The translations under genes and the position numbers were made by a program. Below the pieces are notes generated by a model. That model worked only from the letters and a program-made list of their open reading frames with translations. It ran no database searches and had not been told where the DNA came from. 64,000 nt of DNA from Aquibium microcysteis (GTDB taxonomy: Bacteria; Pseudomonadota; Alphaproteobacteria; Rhizobiales; Rhizobiaceae), in contig NZ_CP061080.1 of assembly GCF_014495845.1 (NCBI RefSeq), positions 3,089,001 to 3,153,000 of the forward strand. Reading direction: 5' to 3'. Below are positions 15,341-24,110 of this stretch, piece after piece. How positions within the stretch are numbered: the first letter of the stretch is position 1; the number at the start of each line of letters is the position of its first letter.

Positions 15341-17620
15341 TCAGAGTGCGGCGATGAAGCAGTCCTGGATGAACGGCACGCTCACCACGTTCGAGGCCGT
15401 CATCTCCGGCCGCATGCGCGCACCAGTGGCGGCGGCGCCAAGCTCGAAGGTCGAGGTGAACGTCCGCCGCTCCGGCTCGTCGGGATCGATCTCGACCACC
15501 GTCGCTTCGGCAGTCAGCACCGTGGCGCCCACCATGAGCTTCGGCGTGAACGTGTGCTCGGCCGGGTTGAAGGCGTCGACCGTGAACTGCGTCACGATGG
15601 TCGTCGTGGACAGGCCGAACGCGATGTTGTCGCTCACCGCGACCATGTTGCCACGGTGGCGACCGCATCGGCCGCGCAGCGCTGTGTCGAGAATGACCAT
15701 GGGCGCCAGGTCGACCGTGCCGACCATGACCAGCCGCAGCTCCACCAGCGCCGGCAGGCCGACGAGCGGATGCGTGCCGAGATCGGGGTGCTCCTCGAGC
15801 GTCGTCCACTCCGTTGCGCCCGACGGCTTGATCTCCCACTCGAGGGCCGTCCCGCCCGGCGCCCATGCCTTCATGACGAACTCGAGGTCGGTCATGCCGT
15901 TCTCGAGGGTCAGGTTGTTGAAGGGAACGACAGTCCGGACATCCCGGAATCGCGCGCCGTAGAGCCGGAACGCGATGTCGCTCGTGGCATCACCCTGTGC
16001 CCAGGCGCCGTCGGTCGCGTAGAAGCGCGACCCGCCGGTGAACTTGTTGCCGGTCGTGGCGTAGACCGCGTGGTTGCCGGTCGTCACCGTGAAGAAGGCG
16101 TACCGCTTGCCGGACTCCAGGAGCGTCAGCGGCAGCTCAAAGCGGTTCCAGCCGACCACCAGGCTGTTGCGCGCCACGGTGACGTGGCCGAGCACCTTGT
16201 CGAAGACCGGCATGCCGGAGGCGTTCGTCTCGCACACGAAGAGGTGCACGTCGCCCGCGGCGCCGACCGTCGCGAAGTTGAGCTCGATCGACGTCATGAC
16301 CATGGGCTGGGAGACCAGAAACGTCTGGCCGTAGACGGAGCCGTTCACGCCCACGTCGCTGGTCTCGTAGTCCCAATAGGTCTCGGTCCACTCCTCCCGG
16401 ATCACCTGCCTGACATAACGCCATTTGTTCGTGTGCTGCCCGGTGACCTCGCCATGCTTGGTGACGAGCAGGAACTCCTCGCCGTCCAGCGTGAACATTT
16501 CGCCGACCCGGAGTCCGGCCGTCACCTGAGCCCAATACCGGCTGTTGGTGCAGACCTTCTTCACCGTCCCGTACCGGATGGCGGTCCGCGACACGGTGCG
16601 CTCGGTGGCGGTCACCACGGTGTGCACCTGCTGGGAGATGTTCAGCGTGGCGTCGGTGCCGATGTTGGCGATGCGCAGCGCCTCGTCATAGGCAGGCACC
16701 ATGCGGCGCCCGGCCTTGATCATGATCTTCGGGTCGTCCTCGTTGAGGACCGTCAGCTGCTGGATGCTCTCGTTCGCGTAGGAGAAGCGGATCCCCTCGC
16801 GGACGCGGGCCAGCCAGCTCGCATGAGCCGTGTCCCAGATGTCGTAGGTGAGGCCGGCGTCGAAGACGTAGGCTCGCTGCTCGTCCGGCAGCGCCAGGAT
16901 CCGGCGCGTGGCGCCGATGTCCCGCTGCATCTGCCGGATGATCGTCGGGTTCGGGATGTCCGACAGGCGCGACGCGATGTTGGCGATGTCGGTTTCGATC
17001 GACGTGGTGCGCCGGAACAGCGAGTCGAGGTTGATCTCGAGCGCGGTGACCCGGCCCTCGACTTCGTAGAGGCTCTTAACGCGCCAGCCTTCGCCCGGCT
17101 CGATCAGCGTCACGCCGGTGGACCGGAGCAGCACCATGGCGATGACCGCGTCGGTCTCGGCGATGACCGGCTTCAGCGCCGGTGCCGGCGTCGCGTTGCC
17201 CTGCTGCACGACGACGTTCACCCGGCGCTCGATCGTCTTCGGCGTCTGGCGGTTCACCACCACGCTGGTTTCCGGGTCCTCCGACGTCTCGAAATTCCGG
17301 GCGGAATTGACCGTCACCTCCTCGCCGCGCAGCACCAGCGCAACCCAGCGCTCGTCATTTGAGATGATCGGGATGTAGATCTGCAGGTTGAGGTCGAACG
17401 AAGCGTCCTGCCCGAAGATCTTCTCGCGCGTCACGTAGCGGCCGGCGGAGATCGTGACCTCCTGTGCCGACTTCTGCGCGACCGTGAACGCGGCCCAATG
17501 CGCCGGGTAGCCGATGGCATCGTTGATGACCGCGTCGAGCGCGCGCTGGCTGTTCTCGCCGATGGCGTTGAAGTCGCCGTGCTCCGCGATCTCTGCGTCG
17601 TCGAAAAGGACTCTCTTCAT
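15341..17620 (-). CDS. Large baseplate or fibre-anchoring protein
   Basis: 759 residues, soluble. The N-terminal region (AVINDAIGYPAHWAAFTVAQ, then YVTREKIFGQDASFDLNLQIYIP) resembles DUF4815-like baseplate wedge and fibre hub proteins of myoviruses. The middle has an amphipathic helix (SLFRRTTSIETDIANIASRL) and the C-terminal half is beta-rich with probable carbohydrate-binding-like modules (VHLFVCETNASGMPVFDKVL). It follows gpI, where P2 places its fibre gene H. Assignment to structure is firm, exact function is not. Confidence 0.6.
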   Translation of the reverse strand: MKRVLFDDAEIAEHGDFNAIGENSQRALDAVINDAIGYPAHWAAFTVAQKSAQEVTISAGRYVTREKIFGQDASFDLNLQIYIPIISNDERWVALVLRGEEVTVNSARNFETSEDPETSVVVNRQTPKTIERRVNVVVQQGNATPAPALKPVIAETDAVIAMVLLRSTGVTLIEPGEGWRVKSLYEVEGRVTALEINLDSLFRRTTSIETDIANIASRLSDIPNPTIIRQMQRDIGATRRILALPDEQRAYVFDAGLTYDIWDTAHASWLARVREGIRFSYANESIQQLTVLNEDDPKIMIKAGRRMVPAYDEALRIANIGTDATLNISQQVHTVVTATERTVSRTAIRYGTVKKVCTNSRYWAQVTAGLRVGEMFTLDGEEFLLVTKHGEVTGQHTNKWRYVRQVIREEWTETYWDYETSDVGVNGSVYGQTFLVSQPMVMTSIELNFATVGAAGDVHLFVCETNASGMPVFDKVLGHVTVARNSLVVGWNRFELPLTLLESGKRYAFFTVTTGNHAVYATTGNKFTGGSRFYATDGAWAQGDATSDIAFRLYGARFRDVRTVVPFNNLTLENGMTDLEFVMKAWAPGGTALEWEIKPSGATEWTTLEEHPDLGTHPLVGLPALVELRLVMVGTVDLAPMVILDTALRGRCGRHRGNMVAVSDNIAFGLSTTTIVTQFTVDAFNPAEHTFTPKLMVGATVLTAEATVVEIDPDEPERRTFTSTFELGAAATGARMRPEMTASNVVSVPFIQDCFIAAL

Positions 17621-17635
17621 CGTGTTCTCTCAGGT

Positions 17636-18268
17636 TTAGAGGCGCGGCCGGTCGATGAACTCGCCGAACCGGATGGAGCCGAACGGCAGCCCGTCACCGA
17701 ACCGGGCGCGTCGGCGCCAGGCGAAGTTGAGACTGGTCAGCGTCTCGGGGGCCTTGGCGACGACGGTCGCCATGCGGGCGCGCCGCAGGGGCTCGAGCGA
17801 CACGCGGGTGAAGGCTCTGCGGCCGAGGGCCGCCCGGCCGATGCGGAACGGGTTGGCCGGCGCCACTAGGGGAACCTTGACCAGATAGTGCGCGGTCATC
17901 GGCTTGTGGCCGATCGGGCGCACCGCGATCGCCGATCTCCCCATGGCGAAGCGCGCGGGGTGCGCGATCAGCCAGGTGATCTCGGCGTCGACGAAGCCGA
18001 GGAATCGGATGAGGCCTTCGCGCGTGCCCTTCAGGGCGGCCAGCTCGACCGCCTGCTGCACCATCGCGCGCTTCCGCTCGTCCGTCCAATCGTTGAACCA
18101 CAGGTCGACGCTCTCATGCGCCGCCAGGAACGGCAGAAATTCCAGCGGCGACGTTGCCGGGTTGATGATCTCCGCGATCGGCACCGGCAGCGTGTCCGTC
18201 ATCGCGTCGGCCGTGGCCAGGACGAACGGCTTGGCGATGCCCGGCAGGATGTCGCGTACGCCGGTCAT
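17636..18268 (-). CDS. I: Baseplate protein gpI
   Basis: 210 residues. PATSPLEFLPFLAAHESVDLW and QAVELAALKGTREGLIRFLGF are the signature of the P2 tail protein I family (wedge, T4 gp53/gp7-like position). It overlaps gpJ by 4 bp (ATGA). Confidence 0.85.
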   Translation of the reverse strand: MTGVRDILPGIAKPFVLATADAMTDTLPVPIAEIINPATSPLEFLPFLAAHESVDLWFNDWTDERKRAMVQQAVELAALKGTREGLIRFLGFVDAEITWLIAHPARFAMGRSAIAVRPIGHKPMTAHYLVKVPLVAPANPFRIGRAALGRRAFTRVSLEPLRRARMATVVAKAPETLTSLNFAWRRRARFGDGLPFGSIRFGEFIDRPRL

Positions 18269-19185
18269 GTCTGCACCTCGACGTTGATGACGATGGCGGT
18301 GCAGACGGGCGCCCGGTAGGGATCGGCAGGGATGTCCTGCGCAGGGGCGACGTGCACCACGTCGATGACGCTCGGGCCGAACGCGGCTCCGGCGATCAGG
18401 TCGCGCGGCACGCCTGCCCCGATCAGCATGCGCGATTTCGCAACCGCCGTGACCCGGGCAAGAGCCTCCTGCCGAACCAGCTCGGCATCCGGACCGGACG
18501 GCACCACGATGGTCTGCTCGATCGTGTAGGTGGTCCGCTGCGCAGGAAGGGCGGCGACGCCGACCGCTTCCGGCTTGACGTGCGCCTGGGTGATGGCCGC
18601 CTGCACGGTGGCCAGCTCCTCCGAGGTCGCCACCGCGCCGCCAGCGCCGAGGATGACGACGTCGGTGTCCCCTACCCGGCCATGCACGGCGCGGCCATTG
18701 ACACGGATGTCATGCAGCCCGGGCGCCGCGGTCCACGCCTCGTAGAGGTATCGCGCGACCGACCCTGCGGACGGGCGGTCGAAGGAAAGCAGGTAGCGCC
18801 GCAGCAGCGCGGCGTCGCTTTCCATCACGGCCGGATCCTGTTCCGTCGCCGGCACCAGCGTGAGGCGCTGGATGCCCTGCCGCGCAGCGATGTTGTCGAG
18901 ATCGGCACCCTTCGCCATCGGGGCGAGAACCGACTTCACGGCGTCGTTGACGCGGGCTCGGTCGAGCATCCGCAGGAACGACCACGCCTCGCCCAGCACC
19001 ACGACCGGGTCGGTCTCGAGGCTGCCGACGTTGTAGACCGGGAGGTCCGGGAACGCGATCCGCAGCGCGTTCCACGACTCCTCGAACCGGCCCTGGAATG
19101 CCTCGAAAAGATCCTCGAAGGAGAGCTTTTCGATCGCGTCCGGGAACGGCAGGCGGGAAAGATCGATCGTCGTCTGGCTGTCCAT
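18265..19185 (-). CDS. J: Baseplate wedge protein gpJ
   Basis: 306 residues. DNIAARQGIQRLTL, AAPGLHDIRVNGRAVHGRVG and PGDTDVVIL-like VGDTDVVILGAGG fit the baseplate J (T4 gp6-like) family. ATG 19185 overlaps the gpW stop. Order W-J-I is that of P2. Confidence 0.85.
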   Translation of the reverse strand: MDSQTTIDLSRLPFPDAIEKLSFEDLFEAFQGRFEESWNALRIAFPDLPVYNVGSLETDPVVVLGEAWSFLRMLDRARVNDAVKSVLAPMAKGADLDNIAARQGIQRLTLVPATEQDPAVMESDAALLRRYLLSFDRPSAGSVARYLYEAWTAAPGLHDIRVNGRAVHGRVGDTDVVILGAGGAVATSEELATVQAAITQAHVKPEAVGVAALPAQRTTYTIEQTIVVPSGPDAELVRQEALARVTAVAKSRMLIGAGVPRDLIAGAAFGPSVIDVVHVAPAQDIPADPYRAPVCTAIVINVEVQT

Positions 19186-19607
19186 CAGAACTTCTCGATG
19201 CTGAGTCCGTCGGCAGCCTGCGTCACAGCGTAGGCGACCTGTCGTTCGGACGGGTTGCTGTAGTCGCCGAGGTGCCCGCGCTCGAAGAAGACGCCGCTGA
19301 GCAGCAGCGTCACGCGGCCGGGAGTCGCGGCGTCCAGGGACGTCCTCAGGAGAACGAACCCGGGCTCGCCATACTGCCGGCCCTCGACCATCCTTGGCTC
19401 GAGCGCCTGCGCGGTCGCCATGTAGATGTCCATGACCGTCTCCTCGTTCTGAGGGCGGTCGATGATCCGCGGCAGGTCAGACCCGAACAGGCGCCGCTGC
19501 ACCCGCTCGCCGAACTCGGTGTGCAGGATCTCGGTGATGCTCTGGACGCAGTGCTCCCAGCCGTAGAGCAGCCGGCCCGTCCTTGCGTCGAGGCCGACCC
19601 GCGACAT
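19185..19607 (-). CDS. W: Baseplate wedge protein gpW (gp25-like)
   Basis: 140 residues, with WEHCVQSITEILHTEFGERVQ and RRLFGSDLPRIID, the core of the GPW/gp25 family. It attaches wedges to the tail sheath start. Overlaps both neighbours by one to three bases. Confidence 0.85.
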   Translation of the reverse strand: MSRVGLDARTGRLLYGWEHCVQSITEILHTEFGERVQRRLFGSDLPRIIDRPQNEETVMDIYMATAQALEPRMVEGRQYGEPGFVLLRTSLDAATPGRVTLLLSGVFFERGHLGDYSNPSERQVAYAVTQAADGLSIEKF

Positions 19608-19813
19608 TACTCGCCGTCCTTGCCGGCCGCGGCCGCGCGCTCCTTGACCTTGGCCTTCGCCTGCTTGGCAGCCTCGGCCGGCCTGGTCTCACCGATCTGG
19701 CCGGCCCGGAGCAGGTACTCCGCCTCGGCTTCGGTGAGATCGATCCGCGCGCCCACCTCGCGGTAGGTGCCTTCGATGAAGCCCTCGACGAGAGCGTAAT
19801 AGGCCTTCTTCAT
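19607..19813 (-). CDS. Small protein between gpV and gpW
   Basis: 68 residues, MKKAYYALVEGFIEGTYREVG then DLTEAEAEYLLRAGQIG and a Lys/Ala-rich tail. The EAEYLL pattern occurs in many small phage proteins encoded near baseplate genes. Function unknown; translation is coupled to gpW. Confidence 0.65.
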   Translation of the reverse strand: MKKAYYALVEGFIEGTYREVGARIDLTEAEAEYLLRAGQIGETRPAEAAKQAKAKVKERAAAAGKDGE

Positions 19814-19824
19814 GCTGGTCTCCT

Positions 19825-20370
19825 TCAGGGATTGGGCGGATCGGTATTGGCGCCGCCGCGGGTAATTCCGCCGTGGGTGTGGGTCGTGCCGACGTCCAGG
19901 CCGTCGTGCTCCATTCGGCCGCCGGTCTGCTTGAAGCCGGCGGACGTGAGTTCGAACTTCGCGCCGCCAGTCTCGATCGTGAGGCCGTCGCCGGTGAAGG
20001 TGAGCACCGCGCTGCCGATCGTGATCCGCTTCTCGGCGCCCTTGTCGTGCGGCTGCGACACCTCGTCGGTGTAGCCGCCTGGCATCGCGAAGCTGCGCGA
20101 CACGTCTCCGGAGGGAGAGATCAGCACCACCCGCTGGCCGACGGCCATGGGCGTCCATTCGTTGACCTCGCCCGCCTGCTGCATCATCGGCACGTAGCCC
20201 GTCTCGATGCCGTGGGCGTCGACCCGGACCGTGCCCTTGGCATTGTCGACCTCCACGATCCTGCCCTCCCGCACGACATTGTTGACGCGGGCGTCGAGCC
20301 GGGCGGCCTTGCGCTCCAGCGCCTCGATGCGATCGATCAAGCGCATGAGCGCGTAGCCGGGGTTCGTCAC
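19825..20370 (-). CDS. V: Baseplate spike protein gpV
   Basis: 181 residues from GTG 20370, which overlaps the upstream stop as GTGA; ATG 20346 is an alternative. It has the OB-fold opening (VREGRIVEVDNAKGTVRVDAHG), GQRVVLISPSGD and a C-terminal beta-helix with the THTHGGI metal-binding motif typical of P2 gpV spikes, whose histidines coordinate iron at the tip. It punctures the outer membrane. Confidence 0.9.
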   Translation of the reverse strand: MTNPGYALMRLIDRIEALERKAARLDARVNNVVREGRIVEVDNAKGTVRVDAHGIETGYVPMMQQAGEVNEWTPMAVGQRVVLISPSGDVSRSFAMPGGYTDEVSQPHDKGAEKRITIGSAVLTFTGDGLTIETGGAKFELTSAGFKQTGGRMEHDGLDVGTTHTHGGITRGGANTDPPNP

Positions 20371-21134
20371 GGGAACGGCCCTCCCTGCGGGTTGAGGAAG
20401 GTCAGCGTCGGACCGATCACGGTCAGCGGCGAGGTCGGCCCGCCCAGCACTTCGACGACGCGACGCGGATAGCCGAAGGCGTTGCGGACCTGGCGGTCCG
20501 GCGGCCATGAGGCAGGTTCGGTCAGCATCAGCCGGATGTCGTCGACCCGCTCCGCATAGTCGGGCTGGGACTCGAGGCGATCGAGGAACGCAGCCACTTC
20601 GGTCGGGATCGTTCCCAGGACCGGATCGCGCAGCGCCTTGGTTTCCAGCGTGATCTGGCGCGCCGCGAGCCGAAGGCCGCCTTCCACCGATGCGCCGCGG
20701 CGGCTGATCACCGCCTCATAGCTCGGGCACAGGTAGGAGAAGCAGTCGGACGCCTCGTTGCCGGCGGCGAGCGCCCGGTAGATCTGCGTCTCGAAGACGT
20801 CGAGCGAGGTTTCGATCTCGCTGTCGGTCTCGGGGCAATCGAGCTGGTAGGTGGCGCTGTCGCCGCCGACCTTCTGAGCGGTGACCACCAGCAGCTCGAG
20901 GGTCAGGGTCAGCAGCCGGGGCTGATGGACCTTGCTCCCCTTGTTCCAGTGGTCCTTGTCGTAGTCGGTGTAGACGACGCAGGTCGGGAACGCCCGGTCG
21001 AAGCTGGTGTCGTCGACCGGCTCGATCTTGGAGTCGAAGACGTTCGGACCCGCGATCGTCGGCCAGGGCTCCACGAGGAAGTTGTTGAGCGCCGACACGG
21101 CGGCGAGCCGCGTCAGCAGACGGTTCATGCTCAT
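20367..21134 (-). CDS. Tail completion or terminator-like protein
   Basis: 255 residues, soluble. It has an N-terminal helix (RLLTRLAAVSALNNFL) and a core PTCVVYTDYDKDHWNKGS, LLTLTLELLVVTA; C-terminal extension about 60 residues. Small tail-terminator proteins have a similar start, but this one is longer and no family is recognised. It sits between head-tail joining and baseplate genes. Confidence 0.55.
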   Translation of the reverse strand: MSMNRLLTRLAAVSALNNFLVEPWPTIAGPNVFDSKIEPVDDTSFDRAFPTCVVYTDYDKDHWNKGSKVHQPRLLTLTLELLVVTAQKVGGDSATYQLDCPETDSEIETSLDVFETQIYRALAAGNEASDCFSYLCPSYEAVISRRGASVEGGLRLAARQITLETKALRDPVLGTIPTEVAAFLDRLESQPDYAERVDDIRLMLTEPASWPPDRQVRNAFGYPRRVVEVLGGPTSPLTVIGPTLTFLNPQGGPFP

Positions 21135-21562
21135 GCCTGGGGACCTCGCTGGATGAGCTTCATCCGCAGCCGCGTGACGCCGTCGCGCTCCACGCTCATC
21201 ACCTCGTACTCGGGATGGTCGGGACGCCTCGGCAGGCGGATGCGGTCGGACTGGCGCGGCTCGTTCGCGAGGCCGCCGAAATGCTTGCGGTCGACGGAGA
21301 TGTAGGGTTCGCGCGCATAGGTCAGCGCTCGCAGGTCGTTCGCCTCGCGGTAGGATTTGCGCACGCCAAGCTGGATGCCGAGCTGCTTCGACGGGTTGGT
21401 GAAGACGCCGCTCACGGTCAGGATCTGGCGGTCCGGATCCTGTCCGCCGCGGCCGTTCGGGGTCGATCGCCAGGGGATCAGGACGATCGGCTCGGCGAAG
21501 ACCTCGTCGATGGCCGGCTCAACCAACCTCGCCATGTAGTCCTCGAAGCGGGTTACAGCCAT
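21131..21562 (-). CDS. Head-tail joining-like protein
   Basis: 143 residues, strand-rich (EPIVLIPWRSTPNGRGGQDPD, LTVSGVFTNPSKQLG). Place and length suit a connector or stopper of the lambda FII type. No clear motif. Overlaps the next gene by ATGA. Confidence 0.5.
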   Translation of the reverse strand: MAVTRFEDYMARLVEPAIDEVFAEPIVLIPWRSTPNGRGGQDPDRQILTVSGVFTNPSKQLGIQLGVRKSYREANDLRALTYAREPYISVDRKHFGGLANEPRQSDRIRLPRRPDHPEYEVMSVERDGVTRLRMKLIQRGPQA

Positions 21563-21593
21563 CGACGTGTCTCCTGGTGTTGTCGGGGTTGGC

Positions 21594-21842
21594 TCAGGCC
21601 TTGGGGTTGTTGGGGTCCTTGCCGTCGCCGCCCTCGCCTTCCTTCGGCTGGCTGCCGCCCTTGCCGGCGGTCACGACTTCCTTGGCCGTTTCGGGGACGT
21701 GTTCGACCGCGCCGAAGCGCTTGATGATCGAGTCGGCTTCTTCCGCCGGAAGCTTGATGGGCGTGCCCGGCTCCACGGCTTCGCCGCCCTTCTCGAGAAC
21801 GAGCGAAATCGGCGCGACGATGGTCTTGAACTTGCTGGCCAT
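21594..21842 (-). CDS. Small protein after the capsid gene
   Basis: 82 residues. ATG 21842 is preceded by AGGAGAG at good spacing, which decides against the in-frame GTG at 21857. PGTPIKLPAEEADSIIKRFGA suggests a small beta-strand domain, and the tail is Gly/Lys-rich. Perhaps a head-completion protein; unknown. Confidence 0.55.
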   Translation of the reverse strand: MASKFKTIVAPISLVLEKGGEAVEPGTPIKLPAEEADSIIKRFGAVEHVPETAKEVVTAGKGGSQPKEGEGGDGKDPNNPKA

Positions 21843-21862
21843 GATGGCTCTCCTCACGAATG

Positions 21863-21892
21863 AAAATGGGCCGCGCTGGTAAGGCGCGGCCC
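21863..21892 (-). terminator. Intrinsic terminator after the major capsid gene
   Basis: Minus-strand 9-bp stem GGGCCGCGC with GCGCGGCCC, 7-base loop, then ATTTTC. It lies right after the capsid stop and is expected to lower expression of downstream joining and tail genes. Confidence 0.7.
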
Positions 21893-21909
21893 GCTGCGGG
21901 ATAGCTCGC

Positions 21910-22941
21910 TCAGCGCACGGTGGCGCAGAACGAAGCCTCGATGTTGGCCGGCACCGGGAGCGGGGCCGACTGCGTCATGAGCATGGCGACGGAGGGGTCC
22001 TTCTCCTCCCACATCTTAGGGAAGCGCTCCATGGCCTGCAGGCCCTCGAGGTCCTGGATCGCGCCGTAGCAGGCATGACCCTCGATACCGGCCGAGCCCA
22101 TGATGACGGTGTTGTCCGGCATGAACTTCTGCATCGCACCGTTGTCGGCCTGATAGATGGCCTGGTACTGCCAGAACTCGAACTGACCGATCGACCCGAT
22201 GAACACCGCCTCGAGGCCGGGCGTGCCGCCGGTGGCCTGGCCGGCCAGCTCGAACGAACCGGAAACCTGGCGACGGTTGTCGAGGATCTTCTGCAGCTGC
22301 TCGTTCGCGAGGAACAGGCCGGCCGCCTTCGGGTCGAAGATCACCCTGCCCGGGTGCGTGCCGGAGCTGACGTGCACGAGCTCCGCCCACGCCTTGATGT
22401 CGTCGAGCGGGTTGACGCCGGTCTCGCCCCAGCGCGCGGTGCCGGCGAGCACCACGGTCTGGTTGGCCGGCCGGGCGAAGTCGACCTCCATGCGCGGGTA
22501 CTCCGGCGACTCCACGATCACCTTGCCGGTGCGCAGGATCTCGACCGCCATCTGCTCCTCGCGGCGGGCGATCATGTCGAGCTGGTCCTGGAACTCCTGG
22601 ACGACGATGCGGTTGAAGCGCTCCTCGCGGGAGAGGCTGCCGAGCGGCGCCTCGCCGGGCCGGCGCTTGATCACCGCACCCGGGTTCACCGGCGCCTTCG
22701 GCTTCACATAAGCCGGGCGGAAGGTCTTCGCCGTGCCGCCGCGCAGCGCGTGGACCTTGCCGGGAATGTGCGGCGAGACGTAGGGCGCGATGCGGCGCGA
22801 GGACTTGATCTTGTCGAACATGATCTCCTCGGACTCGAACGTGATGCGCGAGGTGCCGAAGAAGAGGTTGAACAGGAACTGGCTGGGGGCGTCGAAGGCC
22901 TCGCTCATCCCAACGAGTTCAAGGGTATCGAAGAGTTCCAT
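21910..22941 (-). CDS. E: Major capsid protein (lambda gpE family)
   Basis: 343 residues, usual for the family. ELFDTLELVGMSEAFDAPSQ, then FLFNLFFGTSRITFESEEIMFD and RIAPYVSPHIPGKV are typical of phage major capsid protein E. The C-terminal region VAMLMTQSAPLPVP is also conserved. Flanked upstream by decoration protein and followed by a terminator. Confidence 0.9.
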   Translation of the reverse strand: MELFDTLELVGMSEAFDAPSQFLFNLFFGTSRITFESEEIMFDKIKSSRRIAPYVSPHIPGKVHALRGGTAKTFRPAYVKPKAPVNPGAVIKRRPGEAPLGSLSREERFNRIVVQEFQDQLDMIARREEQMAVEILRTGKVIVESPEYPRMEVDFARPANQTVVLAGTARWGETGVNPLDDIKAWAELVHVSSGTHPGRVIFDPKAAGLFLANEQLQKILDNRRQVSGSFELAGQATGGTPGLEAVFIGSIGQFEFWQYQAIYQADNGAMQKFMPDNTVIMGSAGIEGHACYGAIQDLEGLQAMERFPKMWEEKDPSVAMLMTQSAPLPVPANIEASFCATVR

Positions 22942-22999
22942 CGTGAAGTGCTCCTGTTGAGATGGCCGAGGCCGTCGATGGATTGAAGGGGGCTGCCGA

Positions 23000-23353
23000 T
23001 CAGGGCAGGACGCGGACGAACATCGGCGTCGCGGCGTCGCGGAACGCGGCGTTCACCGAGGCGGCACTGTGGCCGGCGCCGTAGGTGAGCTTCGCGTCGT
23101 TGAACTCGCCCGTGAAATAGGCCGTGGTGGCCTTGTCGCCGCCGCTCGCATCGCAGTCGATCGCGAGCACGGCGGTCGGCACCTCGGAGCCGTCCGCGGC
23201 CGCACCGAGGCTGAGCAGGAACTTGTCGTTCCCGTCCATGCCGATCACGGCGCCGCGCTTCAGGTTCTGGCCCGACTTCAGGGTGATCGTCCGGGTCGCC
23301 ACCGGGAAGTCTCCGGCGAGCAGACCATTGGGGTCGTAGGTTGCATTCTGCAT
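23000..23353 (-). CDS. D: Head decoration protein (lambda gpD family)
   Basis: 117 residues. LLAGDFPVATRTITLKSGQNLKRGAVIG is the family hallmark, read here in pieces around residues 11-38; beta-rich. It stabilises the expanded capsid. Lies between scaffold and capsid as in lambda. Confidence 0.9.
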   Translation of the reverse strand: MQNATYDPNGLLAGDFPVATRTITLKSGQNLKRGAVIGMDGNDKFLLSLGAAADGSEVPTAVLAIDCDASGGDKATTAYFTGEFNDAKLTYGAGHSAASVNAAFRDAATPMFVRVLP

Positions 23354-23393
23354 TTTCGGTGCTCCGATGAGAGTTGCGGGGAGGAGCCGGCCG

Positions 23394-23864
23394 TCAGGCC
23401 GACTTCTTGCCCATGGCCTGTAGGGCGATCAGCTTGCCGCGCTCCCGCGCGTCGGTCGGCTGATCCTTGGTGGTCGACAGCGGCGCACCGGTGCCCGGGG
23501 CCGGCTCGTTCTTCATCTGCGAATAGAGCGAACCGCCCGTGCTGCCGTCGAGAGCAGCGACAGCCATGGCGGCCGCGGCGTCTTCCGGCGACATCGACGT
23601 CTTGAACGCCAGGTGGCGAGCCAGCTGCGCGCGGCCCTTGGCGTTCTCGTGGTCGAGGATGGCGGCGATGCGCGTGGTCGCCTCGGTCATGCCGGCGGCC
23701 TTCGCGGCCTCGGCGCCGAGCGCCTTGCCCTCTTCCAGGCCCGCAGCCTTGCCGGCGGCGAACCCCTCGTCACGGGCCGCCTTCACGGCGGCGTCGTGCG
23801 TTGCCTGGGGGATGCCCTTGGGCTCGTCGTTGGCCTTCGGGTCCGTCTGAGTTTCGGTCGACAT
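23394..23864 (-). CDS. Nested scaffold protein (Nu3-like internal start)
   Basis: An ATG at 23864, in frame with the protease C-terminal part, is preceded by a near-perfect GAGGAGG 6 bases upstream. The product would have 156 residues (MSTETQTDPKANDEP to the shared C-terminus), acidic and helical with repeated Ala/Gly/Lys segments. Lambda encodes scaffold Nu3 inside gene C in just this way, so this is probably the procapsid scaffold. Confidence 0.7.
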   Translation of the reverse strand: MSTETQTDPKANDEPKGIPQATHDAAVKAARDEGFAAGKAAGLEEGKALGAEAAKAAGMTEATTRIAAILDHENAKGRAQLARHLAFKTSMSPEDAAAAMAVAALDGSTGGSLYSQMKNEPAPGTGAPLSTTKDQPTDARERGKLIALQAMGKKSA

Positions 23865-24110
23865 GGAATACCTCCTCGAGGGGGTTGTGCGCTGTGAGGC
23901 GCTGGTGAGCTGCCGGAGAACGGCGTCGAACGTGCCGACGCGATCGGCGAGGCCGGCAGCGACAGCGTCCTCTCCGATGAAGGTGCGGGCACGCTGGCCC
24001 CTGATCGCCTCGCTGGTGAGGTTCGGGCGGTGGTCCATGACGAGCTTGACGAAGCCGTCCATGATCTTGTCCGCCTTGGCCCGCATGAAGCCGATGTCGT
24101 CTTCGGTCAG
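23394..24110 (-). CDS. S49 protease C-terminal part and scaffold region (second frame)
   Basis: Continues the protease in the -1 frame after the break at 24110: LTEDDIGFMRAKADKI, VKLVMDHRPNLTSEAIRGQR and TFIGEDAVAAGLADRVGTFDAVL are standard S49 C-terminal sequence. An Ala/Glu/Lys-rich helical scaffold follows, ending LIALQAMGKKSA. It has no good start of its own at the protease end, so it must be expressed by frameshift, or the break is an error. The scaffold part has its own start (23864). Confidence 0.75.
   Translation of the reverse strand: MTEDDIGFMRAKADKIMDGFVKLVMDHRPNLTSEAIRGQRARTFIGEDAVAAGLADRVGTFDAVLRQLTSASQRTTPSRRYSMSTETQTDPKANDEPKGIPQATHDAAVKAARDEGFAAGKAAGLEEGKALGAEAAKAAGMTEATTRIAAILDHENAKGRAQLARHLAFKTSMSPEDAAAAMAVAALDGSTGGSLYSQMKNEPAPGTGAPLSTTKDQPTDARERGKLIALQAMGKKSA

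Noticed and set aside
15554..17362. 602-codon plus-strand open frame
   Set aside because: Antisense shadow of the large baseplate gene, with shadow-like composition and no motif.
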